Below, in pieces: positions 16,086-25,063 of a DNA stretch of 64,000 nucleotides. How positions within the stretch are numbered: position 1 is the first letter of the stretch; each line of letters begins with the position of its first letter. The stretch comes from Siccirubricoccus phaeus. GTDB taxonomy: Bacteria > Pseudomonadota > Alphaproteobacteria > Acetobacterales > Acetobacteraceae. The notes below the pieces were generated by a model. It saw only the letters and a list, made by a program, of their open reading frames with translations, did not search any database and was not told the DNA's origin. A program made the translations under genes and the position numbers. The stretch lies in the NCBI RefSeq assembly GCF_008360935.1, contig NZ_SRXO01000001.1, positions 434,001 to 498,000 of the forward strand, read 5' to 3'.

Positions 16086-17711
16086 ATGGCCGAGGTACTG
16101 CCGCAAAGCGCGGATTACGTGGTGGTGGGCGCCGGTTCGGCCGGCTGCGCGGTGGCGGCCCGGCTGTCGGAGGACCCTTCGGTGACCGTGGTGCTGCTGG
16201 AGGCCGGGGGCCGCGACCGGAACCCTTGGCTGCATGTGCCGATCGGCTACGCCAAGACCATGTACCACCCGACGCTCTCCTGGAATTTGATGACGGAGCC
16301 CGAGCCCAATCTCGGCGGCCGCCGGGTGCCCTGGCCGCGCGGGCGGACGCTGGGCGGGTCCTCGGCGATCAACGGGCTGCTCTATGTCCGCGGCCAGCAT
16401 GCGGATTACGACCATTGGCGCCAGCTCGGCTGCACCGGCTGGGGCTTCGAGGATGTGCTGCCCTATTTCAAACGCAGCGAGGACCAGGAGCGCGGACCGA
16501 GCGAGCTGCATGGCGTGGGCGGGCCGCTCGCCGTCTCCGATCTGCGCGACCGCAACAAGCTGGCGGAGAGTTTTATTCAGGCGGCGGTGGAGCTGGGGCT
16601 GCCGCGCAACGAGGATTTCAACGGCGCGGAACAGGAAGGGGCGGGGTTCTACCAAACCACCTCCCGCAATGGCTGGCGCTGCAGCGCGGCGACGGCCTAT
16701 CTGAAGCCGGCGCGCGGGCGGCCCAATCTCACGATCGTCACCGACGCGCACAGCACCGGTCTGCTGCTGGAAGGCCGCCGCGCCGCGGGGGTGAAGCTGG
16801 AACGCCACGGCGCGAAGCTGACCGTCAAGGCGGCGCGGGAGGTGATCCTCTGCGGCGGCGCCATCGCCTCGCCGCATCTGCTCATGCTCTCCGGCATCGG
16901 GCCGGCCGCGCATCTGCAGGAGATGGGGATCGCGGTGGTGCACGACCTGCCGGCGGTGGGACGGAATCTGCAGGACCATTTCCAGGCGCGGCTGGCCTAT
17001 CGGGTGAACCAGAAGGCCAGCATCAACACCCGCACCGCGACCTGGTGGGGCAAGGCGCTGATGGGCGCGGAATTCGCCCTGAAGCGCACCGGGCCGCTGA
17101 CCGTCAGCGCCGGCACGGCGGGGCTGTTCGCGCGCGTGCTGCCGGGCAGCGCGACGCCCGATGTGCAATTCCACTTCCTGCCCTTCAGCACCAGCGCGAC
17201 CATGCTGGAGCTGCACCCCTTCCCGGGCATGACCATCAGCGCCTGCCAGTTGCGGCCGGAGAGCCGCGGCACCATCACCCTGGCGAGCCCGGACCCGCGC
17301 GCGAAGGCGCTGATCCACGCCAACTACCTGGCCACCGAGACGGATCGCCGCTGCATGATCGAAGGGGCGAAGCTCGGCCGCCGGCTGGCGCAGACCGCGG
17401 CGATGGCGCGCTGGGTGGAGGAGGAGATCTCGCCCGGCCCCGGCGCCGCGAGCGACGAGGAGTGGCTGGACTGGATCCGCCGCACCGGCGGCACGATCTA
17501 TCACCCGAGCGGCACCTGCCGCATGGGCGGCGACCCGGAGAGCGTGGTGGACCCCGAGCTGCGGGTGCGCGGGATCGAGGGGCTGCGGGTTGCGGATGCG
17601 TCGGTGATGCCGACCGTGGTGTCGGGCAACACCAATGCGCCGGCCATCATGATCGGGGAGAAATGCGCCGACATGGTGAAGGCGGCGGCAAAGCTGCGGC
17701 TGGCGGCCTGA
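16086..17711 (+). CDS. GMC-family oxidoreductase (choline dehydrogenase-like)
   Basis: FAD-dependent alcohol dehydrogenase of 541 aa. The Rossmann motif (VVVGAGSAGCAVAARLSEDP) lies at residues about 11-30, then the GMC signature 1 region (PRGRTLGGSSAINGLLYVRG) and signature 2 (GGAIASPHLLMLSGIGPA). The C-terminal catalytic His/Asn segment is TIYHPSGTCRMG followed by VVSGNTNAPAIMIGEK. ATG at 16086 is preceded by GGGGGAGAG; an in-frame ATG 12 bases upstream is possible. There is no signal peptide, so it is probably cytoplasmic or membrane-associated. Substrate is likely a primary alcohol, not further defined; no betaine-pathway genes are nearby. Confidence 0.93.
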   Translation: MAEVLPQSADYVVVGAGSAGCAVAARLSEDPSVTVVLLEAGGRDRNPWLHVPIGYAKTMYHPTLSWNLMTEPEPNLGGRRVPWPRGRTLGGSSAINGLLYVRGQHADYDHWRQLGCTGWGFEDVLPYFKRSEDQERGPSELHGVGGPLAVSDLRDRNKLAESFIQAAVELGLPRNEDFNGAEQEGAGFYQTTSRNGWRCSAATAYLKPARGRPNLTIVTDAHSTGLLLEGRRAAGVKLERHGAKLTVKAAREVILCGGAIASPHLLMLSGIGPAAHLQEMGIAVVHDLPAVGRNLQDHFQARLAYRVNQKASINTRTATWWGKALMGAEFALKRTGPLTVSAGTAGLFARVLPGSATPDVQFHFLPFSTSATMLELHPFPGMTISACQLRPESRGTITLASPDPRAKALIHANYLATETDRRCMIEGAKLGRRLAQTAAMARWVEEEISPGPGAASDEEWLDWIRRTGGTIYHPSGTCRMGGDPESVVDPELRVRGIEGLRVADASVMPTVVSGNTNAPAIMIGEKCADMVKAAAKLRLAA

Positions 17712-17860
17712 AGAGGGGGCTCCGCCCCCACACCCCCGCCAGGGCTCTGCCCCTGGATCCCCGGACCCCCGGTCAGAGTCGGCAGGTTGAGCTGGCAGAC
17801 TCACACCGGGGTCCGGGGGGTGGTCCACCCCCCGGCGGGGACATGGGGGCAGAGCCCCCA
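17712..17860. repeat. GC-rich mosaic hairpin repeat
   Basis: Starts with a GGGGGC-TCC-GCCCCC hairpin (17715-17729) right after the GMC gene stop, so it may terminate that transcript. Paired CCCCGG/CCGGGG blocks follow around a TTGAGCTGGCAGACTCACA core that recurs, slightly changed, at 7893 and 48793, and then a GGGGGCAGAGCCCCC hairpin. Between this and the next gene (17861-18033) I see only a T-rich patch and no gene. Confidence 0.6.
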
Positions 17861-18033
17861 TTCTTCCCCTTTGATTTCGTTCTTCTTTTTCAAGGTCGGC
17901 GCGTTCCGGGCCGAACGCCCCTGGCCGGTTCTCCCTTCTTCCCCTGCATTTAGCGCCCTCTCTTCAGCCGAATCTTGAGCAACCCGGGCCGCTGGGCGTA
18001 TCCCTGCGCCAGCGCCCCAGGAGCCCAAGCCGC

Positions 18034-19293
18034 ATGCCCCGCCCGACCCTTCCTTCCCCGGTCGAATCCGAAGCCGCCCCCGCCGGGGCCGGCCGCCGGG
18101 CCGTGGTCGTCGCGGCCGCTGCCGCTGCCCTGCCGCTGCCCGCCTTGGCCCAGCCCCGCGGCTCCCGCGCCTCTGCCCCGGCCCAGCGCCCGGCCCCGCC
18201 GCCCACCTCGCCCGCCACCACCCCGCTCGGCCCGCTGGACACCCAGGCGAAGCAGGCCCTGCTGATCGATTTCGACACCGATGCGGTGCTGCTGGAGAAG
18301 AATGCGGACGAACGCATGCCGCCTTCCTCCATGTCCAAGCTGATGACCATGTACCTGGTCTTCGACCGGCTGAAGCAGGGCCGGCTGACCATGTCCCAGG
18401 AACTTCCGGTCAGCGAGCGCGCCTGGCGCATGGGCGGCAGCAAGATGTTCGTCCAGGTGGGCACCTCCGTGCCGGTGGAGGCGCTGATCCGCGGCGTCAT
18501 CGTGCAATCCGGCAACGACGCCTGCGTGGTGCTGGCCGAGGCCATCAGCGGCAGCGAGCAACAATTCGCCGAGGAGATGAACCGCAAGGCGCGGGAGCTC
18601 GGCCTGACCGACAGCACCTTCCGCAACTCGACCGGCTGGCCGGACCCGGAGCAGCGGGTGACCTGCCGCGACCTGGCGCGGCTGGCCAAGCGGCTGATCC
18701 TCGACTTCCCCGACTACTACCGCATCTACAACGAACGCAGCTTCCGCTGGAACGACATCACCCAGGAGAACCGCAACCCCACCTTGGCCCGGGTGCCGGG
18801 GGCGGACGGGCTGAAGACCGGCCATACCGAGGAAGCCGGCTACGGCCTGACCGCCAGCGTGAAGCGCGGCGAGCGGCGGCTGATCCTGGTGTTCAACGGC
18901 CTCGCCTCCATGCGCGCCCGGGCGGAGGAGAGCGAGCGGCTGCTGGAATGGGGCTACCGCGAATTCGAGAATGTCGTGCTGTTCCGTGCCCAGGACGTCA
19001 TCGAGGAGGTGCCGGTGCATCTGGGCGAGCGCGCCACCGTGCCGCTGGTGGGCGGCCGTGACGTGGTGGTGACCCTGCCGCGGCAATGGCGCCAGCGCCT
19101 GCAGGCGCGGCTGCGCTACGACGCGCCGGTGGAGGCGCCGGTGCTGAAGGGGGCGGAGCTGGGACGGCTGGAGGTGACGGGGCAGGGCGTGCCGCCCATG
19201 TCCCTGCCGCTGATGGCGGGGGCGGATGTGGACCGGTTGGGGCTGGTGGCCCGCATCCCCGCGGTGATCGGCCGCTGGGTGAGCGGGGGGTAG
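18034..19293 (+). CDS. D-alanyl-D-alanine carboxypeptidase (DacA/PBP5-PBP6 type)
   Basis: Periplasmic serine peptidase, 419 aa, that trims the terminal D-Ala of peptidoglycan pentapeptides. The signal peptide is atypically long, with the hydrophobic core at about residues 22-39 and cleavage near ALAQ, followed by an Ala/Pro-rich linker to residue 65. Catalytic motifs are complete: SMSK (Ser at about residue 99), SGN (in VQSGNDACV) and KTG (DGLKTGHTEEAG). The C-terminal beta domain of PBP5 follows from about residue 315. The start codon is the first in-frame ATG after the spacer; the Arg pair (GRR) precedes the hydrophobic core. Monocistronic by appearance, with a hairpin about 70 bp downstream. 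Confidence 0.92.
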   Translation: MPRPTLPSPVESEAAPAGAGRRAVVVAAAAAALPLPALAQPRGSRASAPAQRPAPPPTSPATTPLGPLDTQAKQALLIDFDTDAVLLEKNADERMPPSSMSKLMTMYLVFDRLKQGRLTMSQELPVSERAWRMGGSKMFVQVGTSVPVEALIRGVIVQSGNDACVVLAEAISGSEQQFAEEMNRKARELGLTDSTFRNSTGWPDPEQRVTCRDLARLAKRLILDFPDYYRIYNERSFRWNDITQENRNPTLARVPGADGLKTGHTEEAGYGLTASVKRGERRLILVFNGLASMRARAEESERLLEWGYREFENVVLFRAQDVIEEVPVHLGERATVPLVGGRDVVVTLPRQWRQRLQARLRYDAPVEAPVLKGAELGRLEVTGQGVPPMSLPLMAGADVDRLGLVARIPAVIGRWVSGG

Positions 19294-19363
19294 GCCGCCG
19301 CAGCCGCTGGCGCAGCCTCGCAGGCCCCGGAAGCGCTGCGTGCCTGTTGGTCCCGCACAGCCT

Positions 19364-19382
19364 GAAGCGGCAAGGCCGCTTC
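19364..19382 (+). terminator. Hairpin downstream of the carboxypeptidase gene
   Basis: Perfect 8-bp stem GAAGCGGC/GCCGCTTC with a 3-base AAG loop. It is located 71 bp after the stop, followed by GGGGC rather than a T-run. Possible intrinsic terminator. Confidence 0.4.
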
Positions 19383-19554
19383 GGGGCGTCAGGCGGGGCG
19401 GATTGCAGTAAGATGGCCCGATGAACCAGGTGGTGATGGGCGGGACAGTGGATCGCCGAGGCTGCATCGGGTCGGCCGGCGGGAGCGGCGCCGGTGCGAC
19501 TGCCGTGGCGGCGCCGGCGGGGGCCTTTGGCCTCGCAGTGGCCGCCGGGGTGGC

Positions 19555-19645
19555 GCATCGCACGCCCGCACCGGCGATGCCTGCCAGGCCGCCATGCCCG
19601 GCCGCCGGGGAAACTGCGGCACATCACGCGCCCGCGCCGGTGATG
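19555..19645 (+). promoter_or_regulatory. Duplicated hairpin in the tmk leader
   Basis: Two similar hairpins 67 bp apart. GCATCGC/GCGATGC (19555-19580) and CATCAC/GTGATG (19622-19645) both have 12-base loops of the form nCGCCCGCnCCG. One stem position differs as a G-C pair in the first and an A-T pair in the second, so pairing is kept. The second hairpin ends 2 bases before the tmk ATG. A role in tmk translation or transcription is inference. The remaining 19294-19554 holds no recognisable gene. Confidence 0.4.
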
Positions 19646-19647
19646 CG

Positions 19648-20325
19648 ATGACCCGCGCCTCCCGCCGCGGCCGCTTCATCACGCTGGAAGGCGGGGAGGG
19701 GGCGGGGAAATCCACCCAGGCCCGCCGCCTCGCCGCCGCCCTGGCAGCAGCCGGCCTGCCCGTGCTGCTGACGCGCGAACCGGGCGGGGCGCCGGGGGCG
19801 GAGGCGGTGCGGGGGCTGATCCTCTCCCGCGGCTTCGACCCCGTCGCCGAATGCCTGCTGCATTTCGCCGCGCGGCGGGAGCATGTGGCGCGGCTGATCG
19901 AGCCCGCCTTGGCCGCCGGCATCTGGGTGGTGTGCGACCGCTTCGCCGATTCCACCCTGGCCTATCAGGTGCACGGCCAGGGCGTGCCGCGGGCGGTGTT
20001 CGAGGCCATTGCCGGCGCGGCGCTGGGCGGCTTGCGGCCCGACCTGACGCTGGTGATGGAGATCGAGCCAAGGCTGGGCCTGGAACGGGTGTGGTCCCGC
20101 GCCCGCCAGGCCGGTGCGGCGGTGGACGGCCAGCAGCAGCCGGATCGCTACGACCTCATGGGGCTGGAATTCCACCAGCGGATCCACGATGCCTTCCGCC
20201 GCATCGCGGCCGAGGAGCCGGCGCGCTGCCAGCGCATCGACGCCAGCGCCGCGCCCGATGCGGTGGCGGCCGCCATCCTCGCCGCGGTCGAGGCCCGGCT
20301 GCGGCTGCCCGGGCCGCCGCGATGA
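19648..20325 (+). CDS. tmk: Thymidylate kinase
   Basis: Phosphorylates dTMP to dTDP for DNA synthesis; 225 aa, the usual length. The P-loop GGEGAGKST lies near the N-terminus (FITLEGGEGAGKSTQARRLA), followed by the TREPGG motif that positions the substrate phosphate, and the CDRFADSTLAYQ DR-motif region. The ATG at 19648 was chosen because it gives the family start a few residues before FITLEGGEG. The 3' end overlaps holB (ATGA), the common alphaproteobacterial arrangement, so tmk, holB, metG, tatD and the MBL hydrolase likely form one operon. A duplicated hairpin lies just upstream. Confidence 0.95.
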   Translation: MTRASRRGRFITLEGGEGAGKSTQARRLAAALAAAGLPVLLTREPGGAPGAEAVRGLILSRGFDPVAECLLHFAARREHVARLIEPALAAGIWVVCDRFADSTLAYQVHGQGVPRAVFEAIAGAALGGLRPDLTLVMEIEPRLGLERVWSRARQAGAAVDGQQQPDRYDLMGLEFHQRIHDAFRRIAAEEPARCQRIDASAAPDAVAAAILAAVEARLRLPGPPR

Positions 20326-21347
20326 CGCCGCCGGAACCCCGCGCCAACCCCGATCTGGCCGGCCATGACCTGCCGGCGGCGCTGCTGGAGGAAGCCGCCC
20401 GCGCCGGCCGCCTGCACCATGCCTGGCTGATCGCCGGCCCACCCGGGGTGGGCAAGGCGACGCTCGCCTACCGCTTCGCCCGCTGGCTGCTCGCCGGGCT
20501 GCCGGAGGCCGTGCCCGGCCAGGCCCCGCTTTACGTGCCGGAGACCCATCCCGCTTTCCGCCGGGTTGCCGCCGGCGCCCATGCGGATCTCTTCGCCATG
20601 GCGCCGAATACCGGCGACAAGGGGAAGAAGGAGGTGCTGCGGGCGGAGGATGCCCGCGCCGCCCTCCGCTTCATGGCCCATACCGCGGCGGAGGGCGGCT
20701 GGCGCGTGCTGGTGGTGGAGGAGCTGGAGCGCACCGAGCGCGAGGTGGTGCCGAACATCCTCCTGAAGACGCTGGAGGAGCCGCCGCCGCGGACCATCCA
20801 GCTTCTCGTCACCAACCAGCCCGGGGCGCTGCTGCCGACCATCCGCAGCCGCTGCCGCCGGCTGGACCTCTACCCGCTGCCGGCCGACGCCATGGCGGGG
20901 CTGCTGGGGCGCTGGCTGCCGGAACTCTCGGCGGCCGAGCGCGCCGGGCTGGCGGCGATCGCCGATGGCAGCCCGGGCCGGGCGCTGAGCCTGGCGGAAG
21001 GCGAGGGGCTCGCCCTGCAGGCGCTGGTGGAGGAGGTGCTGCGCGGCCTGCCCGCGCTCGACCCGCGCCTCGCCTTCGACGTCGCCGAGAAGGTGGCGGG
21101 GCGACGGGATCCGGCGGCGCTCGGCACCTTCTTCGCCCTGCTGCGGCGGGCGCTGGCCGCCGGGCTGCGCGCGGCCGGGCGGGGGGGCGGGGAGGGCGGG
21201 GCAACGCCCTGGCTCGCGGGCCGTTCGCTTGCCGACTGGGCGGGGCTGTGGGACAAGCTCGGCCTCCTCGCGGAGGAGACGGAGCGGTTGAACCTCGACC
21301 GCAAGCAGGCGGTGCTGACCGGGCTCGGCCAGCTCGCCCTTCGCTGA
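20322..21347 (+). CDS. holB: DNA polymerase III delta-prime subunit
   Basis: Clamp-loader subunit, 341 aa. The AAA+ P-loop region reads HHAWLIAGPPGVGKATLAYRFARWL; the VVEELERTEREVVPNILLKTLEEPP segment is the Walker B/sensor part, and the IRSRCRRLDLYPLP segment is typical of DnaX/HolB proteins. The P-loop looks intact although delta-prime usually does not hydrolyse ATP. The start overlaps the tmk stop by 4 bases. The C-terminal third is Gly/Ala-rich (RAAGRGGGEGGATPW) before a last helical region. It acts in the cytoplasm as part of the replicative holoenzyme. Confidence 0.93.
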   Translation: MTPPEPRANPDLAGHDLPAALLEEAARAGRLHHAWLIAGPPGVGKATLAYRFARWLLAGLPEAVPGQAPLYVPETHPAFRRVAAGAHADLFAMAPNTGDKGKKEVLRAEDARAALRFMAHTAAEGGWRVLVVEELERTEREVVPNILLKTLEEPPPRTIQLLVTNQPGALLPTIRSRCRRLDLYPLPADAMAGLLGRWLPELSAAERAGLAAIADGSPGRALSLAEGEGLALQALVEEVLRGLPALDPRLAFDVAEKVAGRRDPAALGTFFALLRRALAAGLRAAGRGGGEGGATPWLAGRSLADWAGLWDKLGLLAEETERLNLDRKQAVLTGLGQLALR

Positions 21348-21350
21348 AAG

Positions 21351-22895
21351 ATGGCGGCGATGGCCAAACCCTATTATGTCACCACCCCGATCTATTACGT
21401 GAACGACAAGCCGCATATCGGCCACGCCTATACCTCGCTCGCCACCGACGTTCTGGCGCGGTGGAAGCGGCTGGAAGGGCAGGAGGTGTTCTTCCTGACC
21501 GGCACCGACGAGCATGGCCAGAAGGTGGAGAAGGCGGCGCAGGATGCGGGCATGGACCCGCAGGAATTCACCGACCGGGTGAGCCAGAGCTTCCGCGTGC
21601 TGGCCGACCGCATGGGCTTCTCCCACGACGATTTCATCCGCACCACGGAGCCGCGCCACAAGGCGGCCTGTCAGGAGCTGTGGCGGCGGCTGGCGGCGCG
21701 GGACGAGATCTATCTCGGCGCCTATGAGGGCTGGTACGCGGTGCGCGACGAGGCCTTCTACGGCCCGGACGAGCTGACCGAGCGCGACGGGGTGAAATAC
21801 GCCCCGAGCGGCGCCCCCGTCGCCTGGGTGAAGGAGCCGAGCTACTTCTTCCGCCTGTCGAAGTGGCAGGACTGGCTGCTGCAATACTACGAGGACAACC
21901 GCCGCTTCATCGCGCCGGAAAGCCGGCGGAACGAGGTCATCAGCTTCATCAAGGGCGGGCTGTCGGACCTTTCCATCAGCCGGACCAGCTTCCGCTGGGG
22001 CATCCCCGTGCCCGGCGACGCGGCGCATGTGATGTATGTCTGGCTGGATGCGCTGACCAATTACATCACCGCCGCCGGCTTCCCGGATGAGGGGCATCCG
22101 CGCTGGAAATTCTGGCCGGCCGATGTGCATTTCGTCGGCAAGGACATCATCCGCTTCCACACCATCTACTGGCCGGCCTTCCTGGAAGCCGCCGGGCTGG
22201 CGCCGCCGCGGCGGGTCTTCGCCCATGGCTGGTGGACGAATGAGGGGCAGAAGATTTCCAAGTCGCTGGGCAATGTCATCGACCCGCTGGCGCTGATCGA
22301 GGAATACGGGCTGGACCCGGTGCGGTACTTCCTGCTGCGCGAAGTGCCCTTCGGCAATGACGGGGATTTTTCCCGCGCCGCGCTGGCCGGCCGGACGAAT
22401 GGCGAGCTGGCGGATGCGCTGGGGAATCTGGCGAACCGGACGCTGTCGCTGATCCAGCGGAATTGCGAAGGGAAGCTGCCAGCCCCTCTAGAGAATCCGC
22501 ACTTGATGCACGACACCACGCTACACAGCGGCATCAGCGATCTCAGAGAAAAAGTTGGCAAAGCGCTAGAGGACCAACAGTTTCACTCCGCCCTTGAGCA
22601 CATTATGTTCGAGGTGCGCTATGCCAACAGCTACATCACCCAAATGGCGCCCTGGGCGCTAAAGAAGACCGATCCTGTGCTGATGTCGCAGGTTCTGCGT
22701 CTGCTTCATGACGCGCTGCGGGTCTTCGGCACCGTCCTCCAGCCCTTCATGCCCACCACCATGGACGCGTTGCTGGACCAGCTCGGCGTGCCGAAGAACC
22801 AGCGCCAGTTGGCCGATCTGGCGACGCCGCTGCCGGGCGGCATTCCGCTGCCGCCGCCCAGCCCGCTCTTCCGCAAGATCGAACTCGCCGCCTGA
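21351..22895 (+). CDS. metG: Methionyl-tRNA synthetase
   Basis: Class I aminoacyl-tRNA synthetase, 514 aa. The HIGH motif is at residues 22-25 (KPHIGHAYTS) and the KMSKS-type motif KISKS at 301-305. It belongs to the short form without a C-terminal dimerisation domain, and I see no Cys knot in the connective peptide. ATG at 21351 follows holB by 3 bases; ATG at 21360 is also possible. Odd feature: about 22480-22720 (residues about 376-456, anticodon-binding domain) is clearly lower in GC and uses codons such as CTA, AGA, CCT and GTT that the rest of the gene avoids, yet the frame stays intact. Confidence 0.95.
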   Translation: MAAMAKPYYVTTPIYYVNDKPHIGHAYTSLATDVLARWKRLEGQEVFFLTGTDEHGQKVEKAAQDAGMDPQEFTDRVSQSFRVLADRMGFSHDDFIRTTEPRHKAACQELWRRLAARDEIYLGAYEGWYAVRDEAFYGPDELTERDGVKYAPSGAPVAWVKEPSYFFRLSKWQDWLLQYYEDNRRFIAPESRRNEVISFIKGGLSDLSISRTSFRWGIPVPGDAAHVMYVWLDALTNYITAAGFPDEGHPRWKFWPADVHFVGKDIIRFHTIYWPAFLEAAGLAPPRRVFAHGWWTNEGQKISKSLGNVIDPLALIEEYGLDPVRYFLLREVPFGNDGDFSRAALAGRTNGELADALGNLANRTLSLIQRNCEGKLPAPLENPHLMHDTTLHSGISDLREKVGKALEDQQFHSALEHIMFEVRYANSYITQMAPWALKKTDPVLMSQVLRLLHDALRVFGTVLQPFMPTTMDALLDQLGVPKNQRQLADLATPLPGGIPLPPPSPLFRKIELAA

Positions 22896-22899
22896 TGCC

Positions 22900-23679
22900 A
22901 TGCTGATCGACAGCCATTGCCACCTCGACTACTTCGTCGAGGCCGAAATCGACGCGATCCTCGCCCGGGCCAAGGAGGCCGGCGTCGCGCACATGGTCAC
23001 CATCGGCACGCGCGTCGCGCAGGCCGCTTCGGTGAAGGCGCTGGCCGAGCGTTTCCCCGATACGGTCTGGGGCACGGTCGGCGTGCATCCGCACAATGCC
23101 GGGGAGGCGGACGGGCTGCCGACAGTGGAGCAGCTCATCGCGCTCGCCGACCATCCGCGCATCATCGGCCTCGGCGAAAGCGGCCTCGACTATTTCTACG
23201 ACAAGGCGCCGCGCGACCTGCAACAGGAAGGCTTCCGCCGGCATATCCGCGCCGCGCGCGCCACCGGCCTGCCGCTGGCCATCCATGCCCGCCAGGCGGA
23301 TGACGACATCATCGGCATCCTCCGCGAGGAGCACGAGGCGGGCGGGGCCTTTCCCTTCCTGCTGCATTGCTTCTCCTCCGGCCCGGACCTGGCGCGGCAG
23401 GCGGTGGCGCTGGGCGGCTACATCTCCTTCTCCGGCATCCTGACCTTCCCGAAATCGCCGGAACTCCGGGCGCTCGCGGCCGAGCTGCCGGCGGAGCGGC
23501 TGCTGGTGGAGACGGACAGCCCCTACCTCGCCCCCGTGCCCTTGCGGGGCAAGCGCTGCGAGCCGGCCTTCGTCACCCATACCGCGAAGGTGCTGGCGGA
23601 AGCCCGCGGCCTGCCGATGGCGGCGCTGGAGGAACTGACCACCGGGAATTTCCTCCGCCTCTATCCGAAGGCGGCCTGA
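22900..23679 (+). CDS. tatD: TatD-family metal-dependent deoxyribonuclease
   Basis: TIM-barrel metal hydrolase, 259 aa. The HxH motif is in LIDSHCHLDYF, the conserved Glu in IIGLGESGLDYFYD, and further His/Asp ligands in PLAIHARQA, LLHCFSSG and LLVETDSPYLAP. These match YcfH/TatD proteins, which have 3'-5' exonuclease or D-aminoacyl-tRNA-related activity depending on the member. ATG at 22900 follows metG by 4 bases. The order metG-tatD-MBL hydrolase is common in alphaproteobacteria and indicates one transcript. Confidence 0.93.
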   Translation: MLIDSHCHLDYFVEAEIDAILARAKEAGVAHMVTIGTRVAQAASVKALAERFPDTVWGTVGVHPHNAGEADGLPTVEQLIALADHPRIIGLGESGLDYFYDKAPRDLQQEGFRRHIRAARATGLPLAIHARQADDDIIGILREEHEAGGAFPFLLHCFSSGPDLARQAVALGGYISFSGILTFPKSPELRALAAELPAERLLVETDSPYLAPVPLRGKRCEPAFVTHTAKVLAEARGLPMAALEELTTGNFLRLYPKAA

Positions 23680-23684
23680 GGGCG

Positions 23685-24485
23685 ATGCTTCGGATCACCC
23701 TCCTCGGCTGCGGCGGCTCCGGCGGGGTGCCGCTGCTGGGTGGGGTGGGCGAGGGGGGTGAGTGGGGCGAGTGCGACCCCGCCGAGCCGCGCAACCGCCG
23801 CACCCGCACCTCCGCCCTGGTGGAGGGGCCGGAGGGAAAGCGGCTGCTGATCGATGCCGGGCCCGATCTCCGCCAGCAGCTCCTGGCCAACCAGGTGGCG
23901 CGGTTCGAGGCGGTGGTCTTCACCCATGCCCATGCCGACCACATCCTCGGCATCGACGACATCCGCCAGATCAACCGCAACACCGGCCGGGTGGTGGATG
24001 CCTATGGCACCCGCACCACCTTGCAGAAGCTGGATGATCGTTTCGACTACGCCTTCATCGGCCCGACGCCGCCTTTCTTCTACCGGCCGGCGCTGGAGCC
24101 GATCCGGGTGGAATATGGCGAGACCCGCGAGATCGCCGGCCTCCCGGTGCAGGTCTTCCGCCAGGACCATGGGGTGATGGACACGCTCGGCCTCCGGATC
24201 GGGCGCTTTGCCTATTCCACCGACGTGGTGGCGCTGCCGGAGGAAAGCCTGGCGGCGCTGGAGGGGCTGGATACCTGGGTGGTGGGCTGCTTCCAGAAGC
24301 GGCCGCACAAGGTGCATGCGCATCTGGACCAGGTGTTCGAATGGGTGGCGCGGCTGCGGCCGCGCCGGGTGGTGCTGACCCATATGGGCACCGCCATGGA
24401 CTACCAGGCGCTGCGGCGGGAGTTGCCGCCGGGCATCGAGCCTGGCTTCGACGGCATGCGGCTGGAGGTGGCGCTGCCCGGCTGA
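23685..24485 (+). CDS. MBL-fold metallo-hydrolase, PhnP-like
   Basis: A 266-aa beta-lactamase-fold hydrolase. The start (LRITLLGCGGSGGVPLLGG) and the NRRTRTSALVEG segment are typical of the PhnP/RNase-Z-like subgroup. The metal motif is HAHADHILGIDDIR, and later His ligands appear in RQDHGVMDTLGLR and LTHMGTAMDY. PhnP itself is a cyclic ribose phosphodiesterase. Here there are no phn genes, and the position after tatD is the usual one for a housekeeping homologue of unproven substrate. Start ATG at 23685, 5 bases after the tatD stop. Confidence 0.88.
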   Translation: MLRITLLGCGGSGGVPLLGGVGEGGEWGECDPAEPRNRRTRTSALVEGPEGKRLLIDAGPDLRQQLLANQVARFEAVVFTHAHADHILGIDDIRQINRNTGRVVDAYGTRTTLQKLDDRFDYAFIGPTPPFFYRPALEPIRVEYGETREIAGLPVQVFRQDHGVMDTLGLRIGRFAYSTDVVALPEESLAALEGLDTWVVGCFQKRPHKVHAHLDQVFEWVARLRPRRVVLTHMGTAMDYQALRRELPPGIEPGFDGMRLEVALPG

Positions 24486-25063
24486 GGCGGGCCGCCCGAT
24501 GGACGGGGTCAGCCGGCGGCGCGTGCGGGGCTCAGCCGGGCGGAGCGGGCCATTGACCCGTAAGGCGTCACTGGCGAGCTGAAGCCGGCGCCGCAGGCAG
24601 GTCCAGCTATGGCGGCGGCGGCCCAGGGCCGTGGTGCCGTCGCCGGGTCCGATCGCCGCGGCGGTCATGTTGGCACTGGCAGGCTGCCGCCAGCCATCCG
24701 CCGAGGCGATCTGCGCCGGGTGCGGTGCGGCGACCGGAGCGCCTCGATTCCACGAATGTCGTCCGAAGAGCCGCAGCCGGCTGCCTAGGCCGCGCCAGCC
24801 GAGGCGCGACGGCCAAGGCGATTGGTCGGAGACCCCCAGGGGCGAGCTGAACGAAGCGGGATCAAAAGCGGCCCGGCCAGCGCGCAGCCGCGTTTTCCCA
24901 GCCTTATCCACCACCAGATATTTTTCCATAATATACCTTATGCGGCAAATACGGGCAGAGGATGGTGCCGGGCCGTATCGGCCGGCGGCGTCGCGGCCCC
25001 TTCCCATATTCGCGTCATGTTCCCCTTCCACCCCGCCGGGCTTGGCGGCCCGGCTGCTCTCCC
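24486..25063. other. 578-bp spacer, no confident gene; AT-rich patch at 24895-24960
   Basis: The left part is GC-rich without clear features. Around 24895-24960 there is a markedly AT-rich block (TTTTTCCATAATATACC). On the minus strand this looks like a ribosome-binding site plus start (ATAAGG, then ATG at 24929, reading MEKYLVVDKAGKTRL), but the frame then turns into Arg/Pro-rich sequence. It may be a gene remnant or promoter DNA. R107 copy 3 follows directly. Confidence 0.4.

Noticed and set aside
19421-19651. 76-aa plus-strand frame upstream of tmk, ending with an ATGA overlap
   Set aside because: Low-complexity Ala/Gly/Pro composition, no clear ribosome-binding site, and its repeats are explained by the duplicated hairpin. 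Kept only as a note in the tmk leader finding.
24500-24929. Minus-strand frame starting MEKYLVVDKAGKTRL with a plausible start region
   Set aside because: Only the first 15-20 residues look protein-like; the frame then becomes Arg/Pro-rich and continues antisense through the MBL hydrolase. Could be a remnant, not supportable as a gene.
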